NCBI GenBank assembly: GCA_020740775.1
Contig: JAHEWK010000006.1
Span: 1,116,001-1,180,000, forward strand
Direction of reading: 5' to 3'
Source: Ilyonectria destructans
Taxonomy: Eukaryota; Ascomycota; Sordariomycetes; Hypocreales; Nectriaceae
Length of the DNA stretch: 64,000 nucleotides
Shown here: positions 34,271 to 44,741 of the stretch, one piece after another
Layout of the letters: each line of letters begins with the position of its first letter
How positions within the stretch are numbered: the first letter of the stretch is position 1
The notes under the pieces: model-generated
The model's database searches: none
What the model was told of the DNA's origin: nothing
The model's input: the letters and a program-made list of their open reading frames with translations, nothing else
Made by a program: the position numbers and the translations under genes

Positions 34271-37200
34271 CGTCCAGGCGGACGGGGAACCAGACGCGCA
34301 ACAATCTGCCCGTCCGGGCAACCGGCGTCCAAAGACATTAGTCGCCGAGTCGCCGTCGACTAGGACTCCGGAGACCAGGCCCCGAATCTCCGATTCCCCT
34401 GTTACTACTCCCCGAAACCCCACCCGAACCCCGAAGTTGGCCTTGGCCAAAGGCATCTCAAGGCGGGAGGTGTTGCCAAACTTCCCCGCCAACAACGGGG
34501 CCTACCTTCACCGGAGACTTCCCTATTGACGCACCGGTGCCTTTGCGCCCCACGGCATGTCAGAAGCGGAACCTGGAGTGAGAGCGCAACAGAGAAAACG
34601 ACTAGGGGACATGGGGGAGGGGGGTGATTCTACGCGGGAAGCCGTTAGGGCTTACGGGGTGTTGTTGAGACACCCGCGCATGGGTCACCAGCGGCCGCTG
34701 AAGATGGAGAGAGGGGCTTGTGAATGGGGGCGACCGAAAGATCGTCAGACGCCGACGGGACGATCGGATGGTTCCTGGTGCGGGCATGGGAGCTTCTCGT
34801 GGGGGAGGGTTGTATTCGCCATGTGTCGATTGTCAAGAGAAGCCATGAGAAACAAAGACCCCGGACGTTTTCCAGAGCCAATTCAGCGCCCCTCAGCATG
34901 CTCAGCACTAGGCTCGGACTATTGAGACGTTTTCTGCTCAGCATCTTATTCGAGCCTTGACGACGCATCCAGCAACCCACAACCAACTGACCATGTCCAC
35001 AGAAGAAAGCGCAATCCCTGACCGCATGCCCCATCGTTGTTCCACACCATCCCATCCATCGCGACCCTTGGGAGCGCTTCACACACCCTCCTTTGGACTA
35101 GCCCTGCATCTTTTCCTCCCCGGGAGTCACAGGCGGTGACACTACCAATATTTTTCTACTTCCTACTTGCTTCCACCTTGCCGATTGCGGCATGTTATCC
35201 CTCTGTGGCCGATCGGGCCACGATATATCCGATCAAAGGAGCCCAAGAGCGAGAGTGAACGAGACAATTCTCTCCGGCTGTTGGCACCCCCGGCGGAAAG
35301 ATCCCGCCTCCACCGTTTTCCTGAGATGGTTAGGAGAGAGAAGAACAGTAGACGGTGGTTTTCCCGTTCGAGACCTGCCGTGTGAATGGTTACATAAAAG
35401 TCGGCGTCTGACATGGCCCCGTTAGGGCGAGGCTAGATTCAAGAGCCTCAATCTCGCCCATCGTCATATGACGAAACCCCGAAGATCCATAGACTCCCGC
35501 AGCAAGACAATAAAACTAGGACTCAACGTGCACAAGAAATGCCCCGTCGTAGTAATACTAAGCGAGTAACCAGCCGCTTATGGCTTGCTGCTCGGACTCG
35601 ACTCGCGGGGCCGCACGCAGCCATGTTTCGAGGCGTCAGCAAATCCGAGCCGGCCAGTCATCGTCAGCAAATAGCACTCTCGTCATCCGTCTCATCGGGC
35701 TTCCCGGTTTGTGCGACCTCTAGGGGATTTCTAGGGACGCGTTTGAGAGGTTGGGGAATAAGCTCCGCGCAATTGATGCTTGTCAGACAAAAACACCCGG
35801 TTTCATGCTGAGCGACGGCATTCAGTGGCTGTAAGACTGCCACCCCGCCGAGCTCTGGATCGATAGACAAACAGGATATATGGATTCGTCGTCTTTGTAA
35901 TCTGATGGGTTTCTAATGTTAGATTGGCTCCTTCAGAACGATGACGCTGTGGTGACAGGTCGTGATGTCTCACCACTTGTCCCCCCTGAGCCTATCAAAT
36001 GGCCTTCAACTCACCATGACCACCATCCCAGGCAAAGTCCGTGACTCAGCGGTTTGGTCTGAGACAAGCTCCCGCGTGGTTCCCATCGAGAGGGGTAGCT
36101 CTGAGCAGTGACGTAGCCCATGGCGGCGGTTTCCTTGACATGCCCGTCCACGGGCATGAAGGGGGGTCCCAGATGCCCGACGCTCGAGTCTTGATACCCC
36201 TTTCGGAGCACGATTAGCATACGCGAGCATCACGCGGTGGAGCCCTTCAGGGACGCCACGTTCCCCGAATCGAGCTGTTCCTCACGATCTATCGTCTCTA
36301 GAAGCTCGTCCCCTCCCCCCCTTGTCCGTCGTCGTCACCTTGGCGTTTGTTGTTGTGTCGTCCGAGTATTCCCATCATGCAGTTGCTTCATCGGCAACTC
36401 GGGGGGTGCCTATCTGACCGCGTCGTCCTTTGCCATTCTGAGCTTGGCGTACAGGTGGATGTTGTTTTTCAGGCAGCCATCATCCTCGCCGAGACCGCGC
36501 GGGAAGCCGGCCTTCTCGTAGCGCAGAGGTTGCCTGTTCAGGGAGTCCCGCGTCGGGATGTATCCAGCGTCACGGGCTGCATTGAGCGGGCCCATGGTAA
36601 GCGGGATCATGTGCTTTTGGTCGATGAGGGCGGAATATCAGGACGACGATGGTCATCCACGGGGGGAGTGGGAGACCCGCTCCGAGCCCGAAAGCCCCGG
36701 AGAGCCCCTGGTAGGCGCCGGCCTCTCGGGGACGATCGGGCGGGTGACGTTTTCAGAGACGGCCCGGGGCACGGGACGAGAGCGTTCCATCGTTCGCAAG
36801 GCTGAAGACAACAGGGAGAGGAAAGAGGCCGGCCTGCATGGCTCGAACCGTGGGTCCTGGCTTGGAGAGGCGCACCCAGGGGTAGGCTAGGGAGGGTACA
36901 AAGAGCCAAAAGTCCAACAAGTACCTCTGGTCTGACAAGCTCCAAGTACTCTCTTCGCACACACCCCTCGAGACACCGTCATCGTTGGAAGCACGCCATC
37001 AGTGCCGATCACAGGCGGGCAGATATGTGAGGAAATCAAGCTCGGCCGTCCAGGTCGTGCGGCGTGGGTGTGCATTATTGCAACCCCAACCCACCGGCCA
37101 CCTCCCGGGCTTCCTCCAGCCTAGCCACGACGAGGTGAACTCCTAGCCTGGATGCCTTGTGGCTTTCTTTCGTGATGAGGCTAGCGGGGACGGCCTGGTG

Positions 37201-39691
37201 TGTCCGGCTGAGGGGAAGAGGACGAACGCCTCGGGAGTGTTTCCACCCGTTCTAGACGGCGGAGTCGAAGAGCCTCGGCGATGCTGTTGGGTGCAGTCCG
37301 TAACCAACCCGCCCTGTAGGCAACATGAGATATTTTATGGCAGATTCGTCATCCAGATGCATCAAGTTCGGCTTTAAGCCATTCGCCTGGCCGGGCTCAT
37401 TGCCATATTAGCGCCGGGGAGCGTCCACCTTGCATCAGAATCCAGGCTGACAGCGCAGAGTCGCATCCGCGGTCGACAGCCAGCCGCGGCAGATCCAAAC
37501 TGTCGGTAGTTGGAGCTATTCCCAAGTTCCCTCGGGGGGGCATCAGTCATCCTCGACGCTATCGTCAGAACAGAAACATGTTTCGGAGGGGGGTCACATG
37601 CGGCGGCGCTCATGCGTCATGTCAGACGTAGTCGCGGCCTGTTGGGCGAGACGAGGCGTCCGCCGGGCAAGAAATCATGGCAGGATATGGCGCCCCGTTG
37701 CTGAAGGAGCTCAACCGACTTCGGGTTCGGAGGTGTGGGATGATGGCAGCTCCTCTCATGACGAGTTGGTGAAGGACCGAGTTGTTCAGGGTTGATTCCG
37801 TGCCGCTAACAGGATAGGATGCATGCATGCCACTTCAAGGCCGTCTGCACTCTGCAGTCATCATCTCGACCAACGGAGGAGGGGGTGGGATCTCCCGATT
37901 CCGCATGTGCTCGAGACTAGTCGTTCGATATGTCGCCGAAGCCCTCCCTGCCCTCCAAGCCCAGATCAAAGCTCTCACGGGCTGCAGAATCGTGGCTAGT
38001 CGTGGTTCATGGTGGTGATTACGTTTGTCCCCTCCTCTCCTCACGCTCCTCCTCTTCAGAGCCCGGTGGAATGCTGACACCACGACGATACATCGGCGCC
38101 ACGGGTCGCCATAGCGAGTTGTCTGAGCTCACCTGTCACATCCTGGTTGTGGTTAGTTGAGCGCCACAGCCCGCAGCCCTACTAGTTTGTATGTGCCCAC
38201 GGCCACCGAGGCAAGCCGCCGCCTCAAGCAGGCAGTTGGTTAACGACACCGCTGTTCCTAGACAAGGGCCCCGGGAGCCTGTGTCGAACGGCATTGGCCA
38301 GGACGAGAATTGGGTGTATTCGATCCTGCTTGTGGTCGGAGGGTGCCGTCAACCCTGCCGCCAAGATAACCGGATGCTCCCTGGTGTAAGTATCACCAAC
38401 AGCCAAACACCACGCACCAAACCGGACCCGTTAAACCCCATTGCGTCCCAGGCTCACAACAAGGCGAGTTCCTATTTCGAGGTCCGAGCCATCCACTCTT
38501 TTGCAGAGAAACTCGCGGTGCTTACCAAGGTGGTCCGCCATGGCGGGCAGAGGTTTGGTGAGCATGTAAGCACTAGAACCCATACGGTCCCGCAATGGTC
38601 GGCCGATGGCAGCCTCAAATCCTGCCTGTTGCGGAGACCAGACGATCTGACCCGTCAAATCTCGGCATCCGAATACATGGCGGGTCGAAAACAGCGGCGA
38701 TGGAGTCGCAGTAGGGGTCATTGGCAATAGGGCAAATCAGTTGCCAGACCAGGCTGACTATCCCAGCCCTGTACCAGGAACTGCGGCCAGTTTCAGCCTC
38801 CAAGGCAACATCGCGCCGGACACTCAGTCGGAGTGGGGATCCGAAACCGCGCCAGAGAGGCTCCATCCGGCGGGAGAGAGCATTCCAACTCGACCGTTTA
38901 CTTGGATTGAAACGAGAGATGAATCCTAGCACAGTTAGTCCCGGCCTTATTACCCAGCCACCCCATCCTGAAGGAAGGCAACCACAGGGCTGAAGGGTCT
39001 CAGCCTTGTTAGGTACCTCAATCCTTCTAGCCGGCGGTGGAAGGCTTCGTAAAAAGGCCAATAGAATTCACGTTACAAGAGCTTGGGTTGAGCAGGGATG
39101 ATCGGATAACGTTATACTGTATCTTAACCTCAATGGAATCCGAGTCCGAGAAACCACCACGAGCTTCCGCATCAGGAATAACTTACTTCATCCCAAGTCC
39201 GAGCCACTATTATCTGACTGTCCCAGGGGTCACGTTTCTCGCCAATCCTGTAATTGAGCTCGGAGATTTGGAACGAGGATGTCACTGGTTCCCCATAACT
39301 TGTGGAGGGAGTGCCTGCAGAATCGAAGCCCATGAAGCAGATCCATACATGCAAGGGTATGACGTAGGATCGGCGAGGAAGGACTTAGTCTTCAACTCGG
39401 GTCTTTTGTCGTGCACGGACGGACTAATATGCCCTCTGACATAGACAGTTGAGTGAAAGGTCGGTGTAGAATCTCGAACTGTTTTGGGATTGTTTAGCTG
39501 CTTTCAACATCATCAGATAGACCTTTGCAGTGTTCCTACACATATCAAGCAACGTGGGAGTAATACCACTCAGTAATCGCACACAACTGGGCTACATGGC
39601 ACCAGAATGTCCAGCGCGTAAAAGAAATAGACGCCAATGTACAACGAACATGTGTCTTGAGCATCTCTTTGCAACCCGTCCGAGTTTCTAT
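34271..39691. other. 5.4 kb gene-poor region with possible gene relics
   Basis: GC-rich, with chance ORFs on both strands. Only the minus strand at 36010-36960 has stretches that read like protein, in different frames and interrupted by stops; see that entry. Around 39.0-39.7 kb the DNA turns AT-rich. A palindromic AGGTACCT site is at 39011-39018. Nothing here is called as an intact gene. Confidence 0.5.
36010..36960 (-). pseudogene. Possible decayed gene, family unknown
   Basis: Several minus-strand segments have protein-like composition but lie in different frames. One at about 36753-36962 includes YLLDFWLFVPSLAYPWVRL. A hydrophobic stretch at about 36640-36715 contains GLSGAFGLGAGLPLPPWM. 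A 60-residue segment at 36410-36610 includes RQPLRYEKAGFPRGLGEDDG. A last one at 36010-36220 includes PPFMPVDGHVKETAAMGYV. The hydrophobic part weakly recalls a transporter. No single set of introns joined them. It may equally be chance in GC-rich DNA. Confidence 0.2.
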
Positions 39692-40288
39692 CTAATAAAT
39701 GAGGCCGTCGATAACTGTGAAATGCACAAAAAAAGCGGTATATGCGACATAAGTTAGATCATTGCTTATTTTGAGTTGTGCACTGTTGACTTTCATCTTG
39801 AGGTATATAAAATGACCACCACTCCACCCAAGTCGACGCCGAACTGGAGTGCTTGGTGTATCATAATAAGTCATCGACTTACCAGAGGCTGACTGAGACA
39901 GGAGATGGAGAATTTCGACAAGGTCTTTGCGAAGCGCAGATCGGGATTCGCAAGTGACTTCACGAAAGGATCGGTGTGGATCGGGTATGCCAATGCAACT
40001 GCGGGAGCTTGAATTTGCGTTGAGAAGACATATGGGGTGCGAGTGAGAGCTGTCGATGGCTTCATCCCAATTCAATGCCCTCTGTCGAAATTTTATATTC
40101 ATGAGCTCAACTGCAAATATTGATGTTGAATTGCGAGGAACAAAGAGTTGATAAGATCTGGAAGTGTCTTCATTCCACAAGGGACGGCCTAGATAGGCGA
40201 AGTGATAGTTCTTAGAATCTCCAATAATCGGATGGTCGCAGCGAGTTCCGTAGTAAATTGATATCTTTACTTGGTGTCTATTCGCCAT
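39692..40288 (-). CDS. Hypothetical protein in an AT-rich island
   Basis: ORF of 198 residues from the ATG at 40288. Composition is unlike the GC-rich chance ORFs nearby: rich in Ile, Ser, Asn and Tyr, with AT-ending codons. It opens MANRHQVKISIYYGTRC and shows no signal peptide or membrane segment. A good intron donor (GTAAGTCGATG) lies inside it near 39892, so the last 60-70 residues could be intronic or spliced differently. It sits 245 bp downstream of VFA1 on the same strand. I recognise no family; a lineage-specific gene is possible, and so is a chance ORF. Confidence 0.35.
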   Translation of the reverse strand: MANRHQVKISIYYGTRCDHPIIGDSKNYHFAYLGRPLWNEDTSRSYQLFVPRNSTSIFAVELMNIKFRQRALNWDEAIDSSHSHPICLLNANSSSRSCIGIPDPHRSFREVTCESRSALRKDLVEILHLLSQSASGKSMTYYDTPSTPVRRRLGWSGGHFIYLKMKVNSAQLKISNDLTYVAYTAFFVHFTVIDGLIY

Positions 40289-40533
40289 CTTTTGATCTTG
40301 CTCAAGCCGGGGGCTCGTTGGGCGGCGTTGGCTCAATACAATCAACTCGGATGTCTTGTGCCTACAAGAACAGTTGGTGTTATCTTAACAGACCGCCGTA
40401 AGTTTTCCAGGAGAATGGAAGTCACCAAGATAGGGGTTTTATAAGAATAGATAAATTCCTCGCTCATTGGCATGGATAGGTTTGGATTCGGTAGTATGCT
40501 TCACGATACATACAGTCTGCTTGCAGACACCGA

Positions 40534-41274
40534 TCAGCTGGGATCATCTCTGGGAACAGACGGGAAGTAGCCAGGCTTAGACATCCGCTCTCTGTCGCGT
40601 TTCGCTGCGTCTGCTTGTCGTTTCTTCATCAACCGTTGCTGATAGAATGAACTACATCTGTTAATACAATCCATGGATGGAGCTAGCTGACGTACCTCTT
40701 CAACTCGAACACTCGAGGTTCCGGCTCGGGGGTTGCCTCCTTTTCTTCCTTTTCCTGGCAAGTCTTAGCATAGGTGGTCTCAAAGGGCATGGTGGTCGTT
40801 AGTCTGCATCGGGAATTAGTCCTGAGCTCACCTTTTCCTTTGTATCATCCTTCTTGTCGTCATCTTTTTTGTCATCTTTATCCTTATCCTTGTCTTTGTC
40901 ACCGTCCTTGTCCTTATCTTTCTTGCTGTCTTTCTCTTTCTTTTTTCGTTGCTTCTCTTCGTACTCCTTCTTGAGACGCTCCTTTTCCTCCTCAACCTCC
41001 TTCTCTCGTTTGGCCTTTAGGGCATCTTGGTCGACCTTGGGCGTGCAGAAGTAGTGGTCCTTCAGGTGGCCGGGACATACGAAGAAGAAGTCCTATTATC
41101 GTTGAGTCAGTTTACGCTTGTTCCGGGTAGCCTGCATCCCAGAGTCTTCGTGCACACCTTGTTATCGGGCGTGATCAACACCGAGGCGCTTGGCTTGTAG
41201 CACACATCGCAAGCCTTGGATGCCGTCTCGGCAACCCTCCGATGGTTGTAGATGTTGGGGAATGGAGCTGACAT
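40534..41274 (-). CDS. VFA1: Vps4-associated protein 1 (Vfa1)
   Basis: Endosomal regulator that binds and stimulates the AAA ATPase Vps4, which recycles ESCRT-III. Exons are 41158-41274, 40832-41092, 40696-40754 and 40534-40651 (184 residues). Introns are 65, 77 and 44 bp. The N-terminus opens MSAPFPNIYNHRRVAETASK and has zinc-ligand-like CDVCYKPS and VCPGHLKDHYFC motifs, with TPDNKDFFF between them, all typical of Vfa1. A long charged Lys/Asp/Glu region follows, probably helical or disordered. The conserved C-terminus contains FELK, FYQQRLMKKRQ and FPSVP. The last acceptor could be ATTAACAG six bases upstream, adding two residues; I prefer the downstream one because it leaves room for a branch site. 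Divergent from RTT106. Confidence 0.92.
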
Positions 41275-41693
41275 GGTTCTCTGGTCGAACGTTTGGCGAA
41301 GCCCAGGTCGGCGTCACCTTTGCTTCGTCGCAGGCGATGTCTAGATATTTTGGCGATGTCGTGACGATGCATCGCCAAATATCGCGGGGCAGCAACTGAC
41401 GTCAGGTGGTACGTAGCGGTGGTGGGACCAGTCCCCTGAAAGCCCCATTCCTGGGCTCGAGGCCACCAAACTATAGCGCTTAACTACCTAGCACAAGCGC
41501 CATGAGACGAATGACTAATACGCCCGGGCGCTAATCCCGGCCTATCTTATCGCGTCCAGTATGAAATTGACAATGACGATGCCGCACCTACCCATTGTCC
41601 ATCACCAACAACAAAGAAACATCTTTCACACACAACAACATTTCCAATTTCCACCACGCCGTCCACCTGCCACGGCCTGGAATTGGATCCATC
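41275..41693. promoter_or_regulatory. Bidirectional VFA1/RTT106 promoter with inverted repeat and CRE-like site
   Basis: A near-perfect inverted repeat lies here, with arms GATATTTTGGCGATG (41344-41358) and CATCGCCAAATATC (41370-41383), an 11-base spacer and one bulged T. Fourteen bases on is TGACGTCA (41397-41404), then TACGTA (41410-41415). The core TTTGGCGA resembles E2F/MBF-type sites, and TGACGTCA is the classical CRE/bZIP palindrome. Function is inferred only. Confidence 0.6.
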
Positions 41694-43464
41694 ATGGGCG
41701 CCAAGCTCGATACCCAGAAGCTCGGCTTCGTCTTCCAGACCCGCCCAGACATTCTTGAAGGCATCCAGAAAGCTGCAGGTAAACAAATACCCCTGATGCA
41801 GCAGATCTGACCGTGCAAGACTGATTTTTCATGGCAGATTCCCCCAGCCGAGTCGCCCTCTTCAACCAGATCGCCAGCCACGTCTACGATACGATCCAAG
41901 GAAATGGCGAGCCAGCGCACAAGAAACGACGTGTGGATGTAGACCAGGCCAACGGCAGCGCGAACGGTACACACGCCAGTGCCAACATAATCACCAATGC
42001 AGCAGACGAGGCTGTCCTCCTTGAGATCAAGGAAATTTCCGTCTCTGTCCCCCAGCGAAAAAAGTTTGAGCTCTGCTTCACTGCAAACCACTTCTATGCT
42101 CGGGCGCCAGGGACCACGGCACCTATTCCGGCCATAACACATGCTTGGAAAGACATTGGTACGCACACCACGGCGCTTTACTCCATCCCGATGCTAACGA
42201 AGCAGAATACATTTTCTATCTTCCCGTTCCCGAGAAAACCCAGGTACAGCACAACTATATCGTGTTCCCTCGAGGCACGTACCTCCCATCCAAGACGAAC
42301 CCACCCACCGAGGAGCCACTCGTTTTTACTGTCCCCTCGACTGCCCCGAAGCAGGGTACGGTGGGTGGCCCAGAAGCTGGAACGGCCTCTGCTGTCTCCG
42401 ACACATACAAGTCCCTCTTCCATTGGGCCCTAAACAGGCATCTAAAGCCTGCAGGAAACGATGTGGAAATCGTCTCTGCCAATCCCAACAAGTTCCAAAG
42501 CATGGTAAAGCAACCCCATAGGCCAAACGAGAAGGCAGTCCATGTCAAGGCATTCAGAGGTTCCAAGGATGGTTATCTCTTCTTCCTCGAGAACGGAATC
42601 CTATGGGGTTTCAAGAAACCGCTAATGTTCATCCCCCTGAACCGTATTGCTGCGACAAGCTACACAAGCATCTTGCAGCGAACTTTCAACATTGCCATAG
42701 AGGTCTTTGCCAGTGAAGGAGACGCAACCGAAGAGCTCGAGTTCTCCATGCTAGATCAGGAAGACTACGGCGGCATTGATGAGTACATCAGGCGCAACAG
42801 GCTGCAAGACCGCAGCATGGCCGAGCAGAGAAAGGCCAAGTTAGAATTGGCAGAGAATAGAGGACCAAAGAAGGGTGGTGACGCGGCAGAAAACGGAGAC
42901 GCAGCTGTGGCAGACGGTGCTGAAGGTCAGGAAGGGATGAGCGAACTGCAGAAGGCGCATCTCGAGCTTGAGCAGCAGTTGGATGATGAAGAGGATGAAG
43001 ATGAAGAAGACTACGATCCTGGAAGCGAAGGAGAAAGTGAGGGATCTGGAGAGTCCGATGATGATGACGACTCCGATGACGAAGACGATGAGGATGATGA
43101 AGGTGAAGATGATGGCGAGGAAGCTGAGGGAGAAGGAGAAGAGGAAGCCGAGGAGGAGCCTGTCAAGGAGGAGCCCGTTGTTGAGGAGCCCGTTCAGCCT
43201 GTCAAGCCTGCGAGACGTGCCAGGGCGACCAAGCCTGCTAAGGCTACACCTGTCAAAGCCGCTCCCGTCAAGGCCGCTCCCGTCAAGGCCGCTGCTGTCA
43301 AGGCTGCACCTGTCAAGGCTGCGCCTGCGAAGGCCGCTCCTGTGAAGGCCGCTCCTGTGAAGGCTACAACTGTACCTGTCAAATCGGGCTGGGCGACGAT
43401 TGGTGGTTCCCGACGAAATGATGATGACATGGATGTGGACGAAACGTTTGACGTTGTTGGGTGA
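41694..43464 (+). CDS. RTT106: Histone chaperone Rtt106
   Basis: Nuclear chaperone for newly made H3-H4 (H3K56ac) in replication-coupled nucleosome assembly and silencing. Exons are 41694-41778, 41838-42158 and 42206-43464; introns are 59 and 47 bp (GCTAAC branch in the second). The protein has 554 residues. The double PH-like core shows [49 protein letters not shown] and the family stretch [14 protein letters not shown], then [22 protein letters not shown] long acidic tail (about residues 415-470) follows, as in the family. Odd: a Lys/Ala/Pro tail of about nine PVKAA-type pentapeptides (residues about 481-524) comes before a short acidic end, which resembles a histone H1 C-tail. It is convergent with the LITAF-domain gene. 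Confidence 0.94.
43247..43395 (+). repeat. 15-bp coding repeat (PVKAA) in RTT106
   Basis: About nine copies of a 15-bp unit encoding PVKAA and variants ([15 protein letters not shown]). The copies differ mainly at silent positions, so the protein repeat is better kept than the DNA repeat. Confidence 0.85.
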
Positions 43465-44020
43465 TCAGGACACACTGTGCCTGCACGACATGATAGATCT
43501 AGGTTCTAACCAGATGGGAGAGAGGAACTCGATCACTGTGTCTAAAGGATAACATACATATATATGTTCTGGCGTCAAGGATGGGGTTTGGCGGAAAATA
43601 TATCAAGCACCGAGACAAAATGGGAATTCTAGAACCATGTTGCGTATTTGATTACCTGTTGATGGTAGTGTTCCTGGATCACACGTCACAAACTGGTTGT
43701 TGATTTAATCAAGACATTCTTGAAATGGTTCTGTAAAGTAGGAACGCCTGCCTGTGTCTTCCACACCGGCCTTGACTAACCCTCGCTGGCTATGTGTCCA
43801 TCAAGTGAAGGATCCATCCTCAAGTTCAAATCTTTATCCCCAAAGAGAGAATGAAGGACAAGACAATAAAAAAGAAAAAACATCAGCGCAACCTAGACCA
43901 GGTATCTCAACCCATGACCAACAATGCAATAATATCGACCAGATAAGTAACCTCCTTAACATCCGCTCACTCATAAACACGATGCTTAAACGCAGCACTC
44001 AACAGGAAACGGCAAATTGA
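43465..44020. other. Convergent 3' spacer, RTT106/LITAF
   Basis: AT-rich, with likely 3' untranslated regions and polyadenylation sites of the two converging genes. No coding frame was seen. Confidence 0.5.
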
Positions 44021-44741
44021 TTACTTATTAGTGAATGCGAGGACTTCGGTGCGACCGCTACGGTGGAATTTCGCGAGGGGAATTCCGCACTAAAGGCTGT
44101 TAGCAAGTATCTTGGGCAAAAGGGAGCTCAGGTCACGTACATTTCCGCACTTGTGATGAACGTCTTTGAGAGAGGTGATGCAGTAGGGGATACATCCCAA
44201 GCAGCTGACGAGACATACCAAGGCAGCAACACCACTGTTGATGGTTAGCATAAATCATCAATCCTTCCGCTGAATCCTGATCCTGGATCCAATCTGTGAT
44301 CAACTGTGGGTTCTAGGGGACATACTGTAAAAACCCTCCGGCCTCTGCCGTCGCAATCGTATCGGCCCTCGCTCCACAGCTCGGACAGCGGACAGGCGCG
44401 CTCTGGCTCTGCAGCATCTCGAGGGGCGCGCAGGCCAAGTAGTTCTGCGGCACATGGCCTGCTACATCTCCCAGGGGCGCGATGCCGGCATGAGGAGGCT
44501 GCTCGAGGGGAGGTTGCGGAGCGGGTGAAAAGCTTCCGGGAGGTCCGTTGACGGCGGATGAAGTGCTGCGCTCGTATGTGGGAGGTGGTTGGTTGTCGAT
44601 GGCGTGCAGCTCCACGGGTTGGGTGGTTGCCATGTCCTGGGGTGGCGCTGGAGGAATGAGTTAGTTGCTTGACGGACACCAGGAAAAGATACCCGGGTTC
44701 TTGAATGCGTGGGTTCGTGGGGACATACTCGGCTTCTCCAT
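44021..44741 (-). CDS. LITAF-domain protein (endosomal zinc-ribbon membrane protein)
   Basis: Small protein expected on the cytosolic face of late endosomes or the plasma membrane. Four exons (44729-44741, 44326-44647, 44141-44234, 44021-44089) give 165 residues, all joins in frame; introns are 81, 91 and 51 bp. The first exon has only 13 bases. The N-terminus is Pro-rich and includes PPTY at residues 26-29, a PPxY-type ligand for NEDD4/Rsp5 ubiquitin ligases. The LITAF domain has CPSC (92-95), a hydrophobic membrane-inserting helix VAALVCLVSCLGCIPY (114-129) and the closing HKCGNCG (139-145). The third intron lies between CGN and CGI, inside the second zinc knuckle, which confirms the splice model. 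The N-terminal methionine at 44741 is the only ATG that keeps the first exon. Confidence 0.9.
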
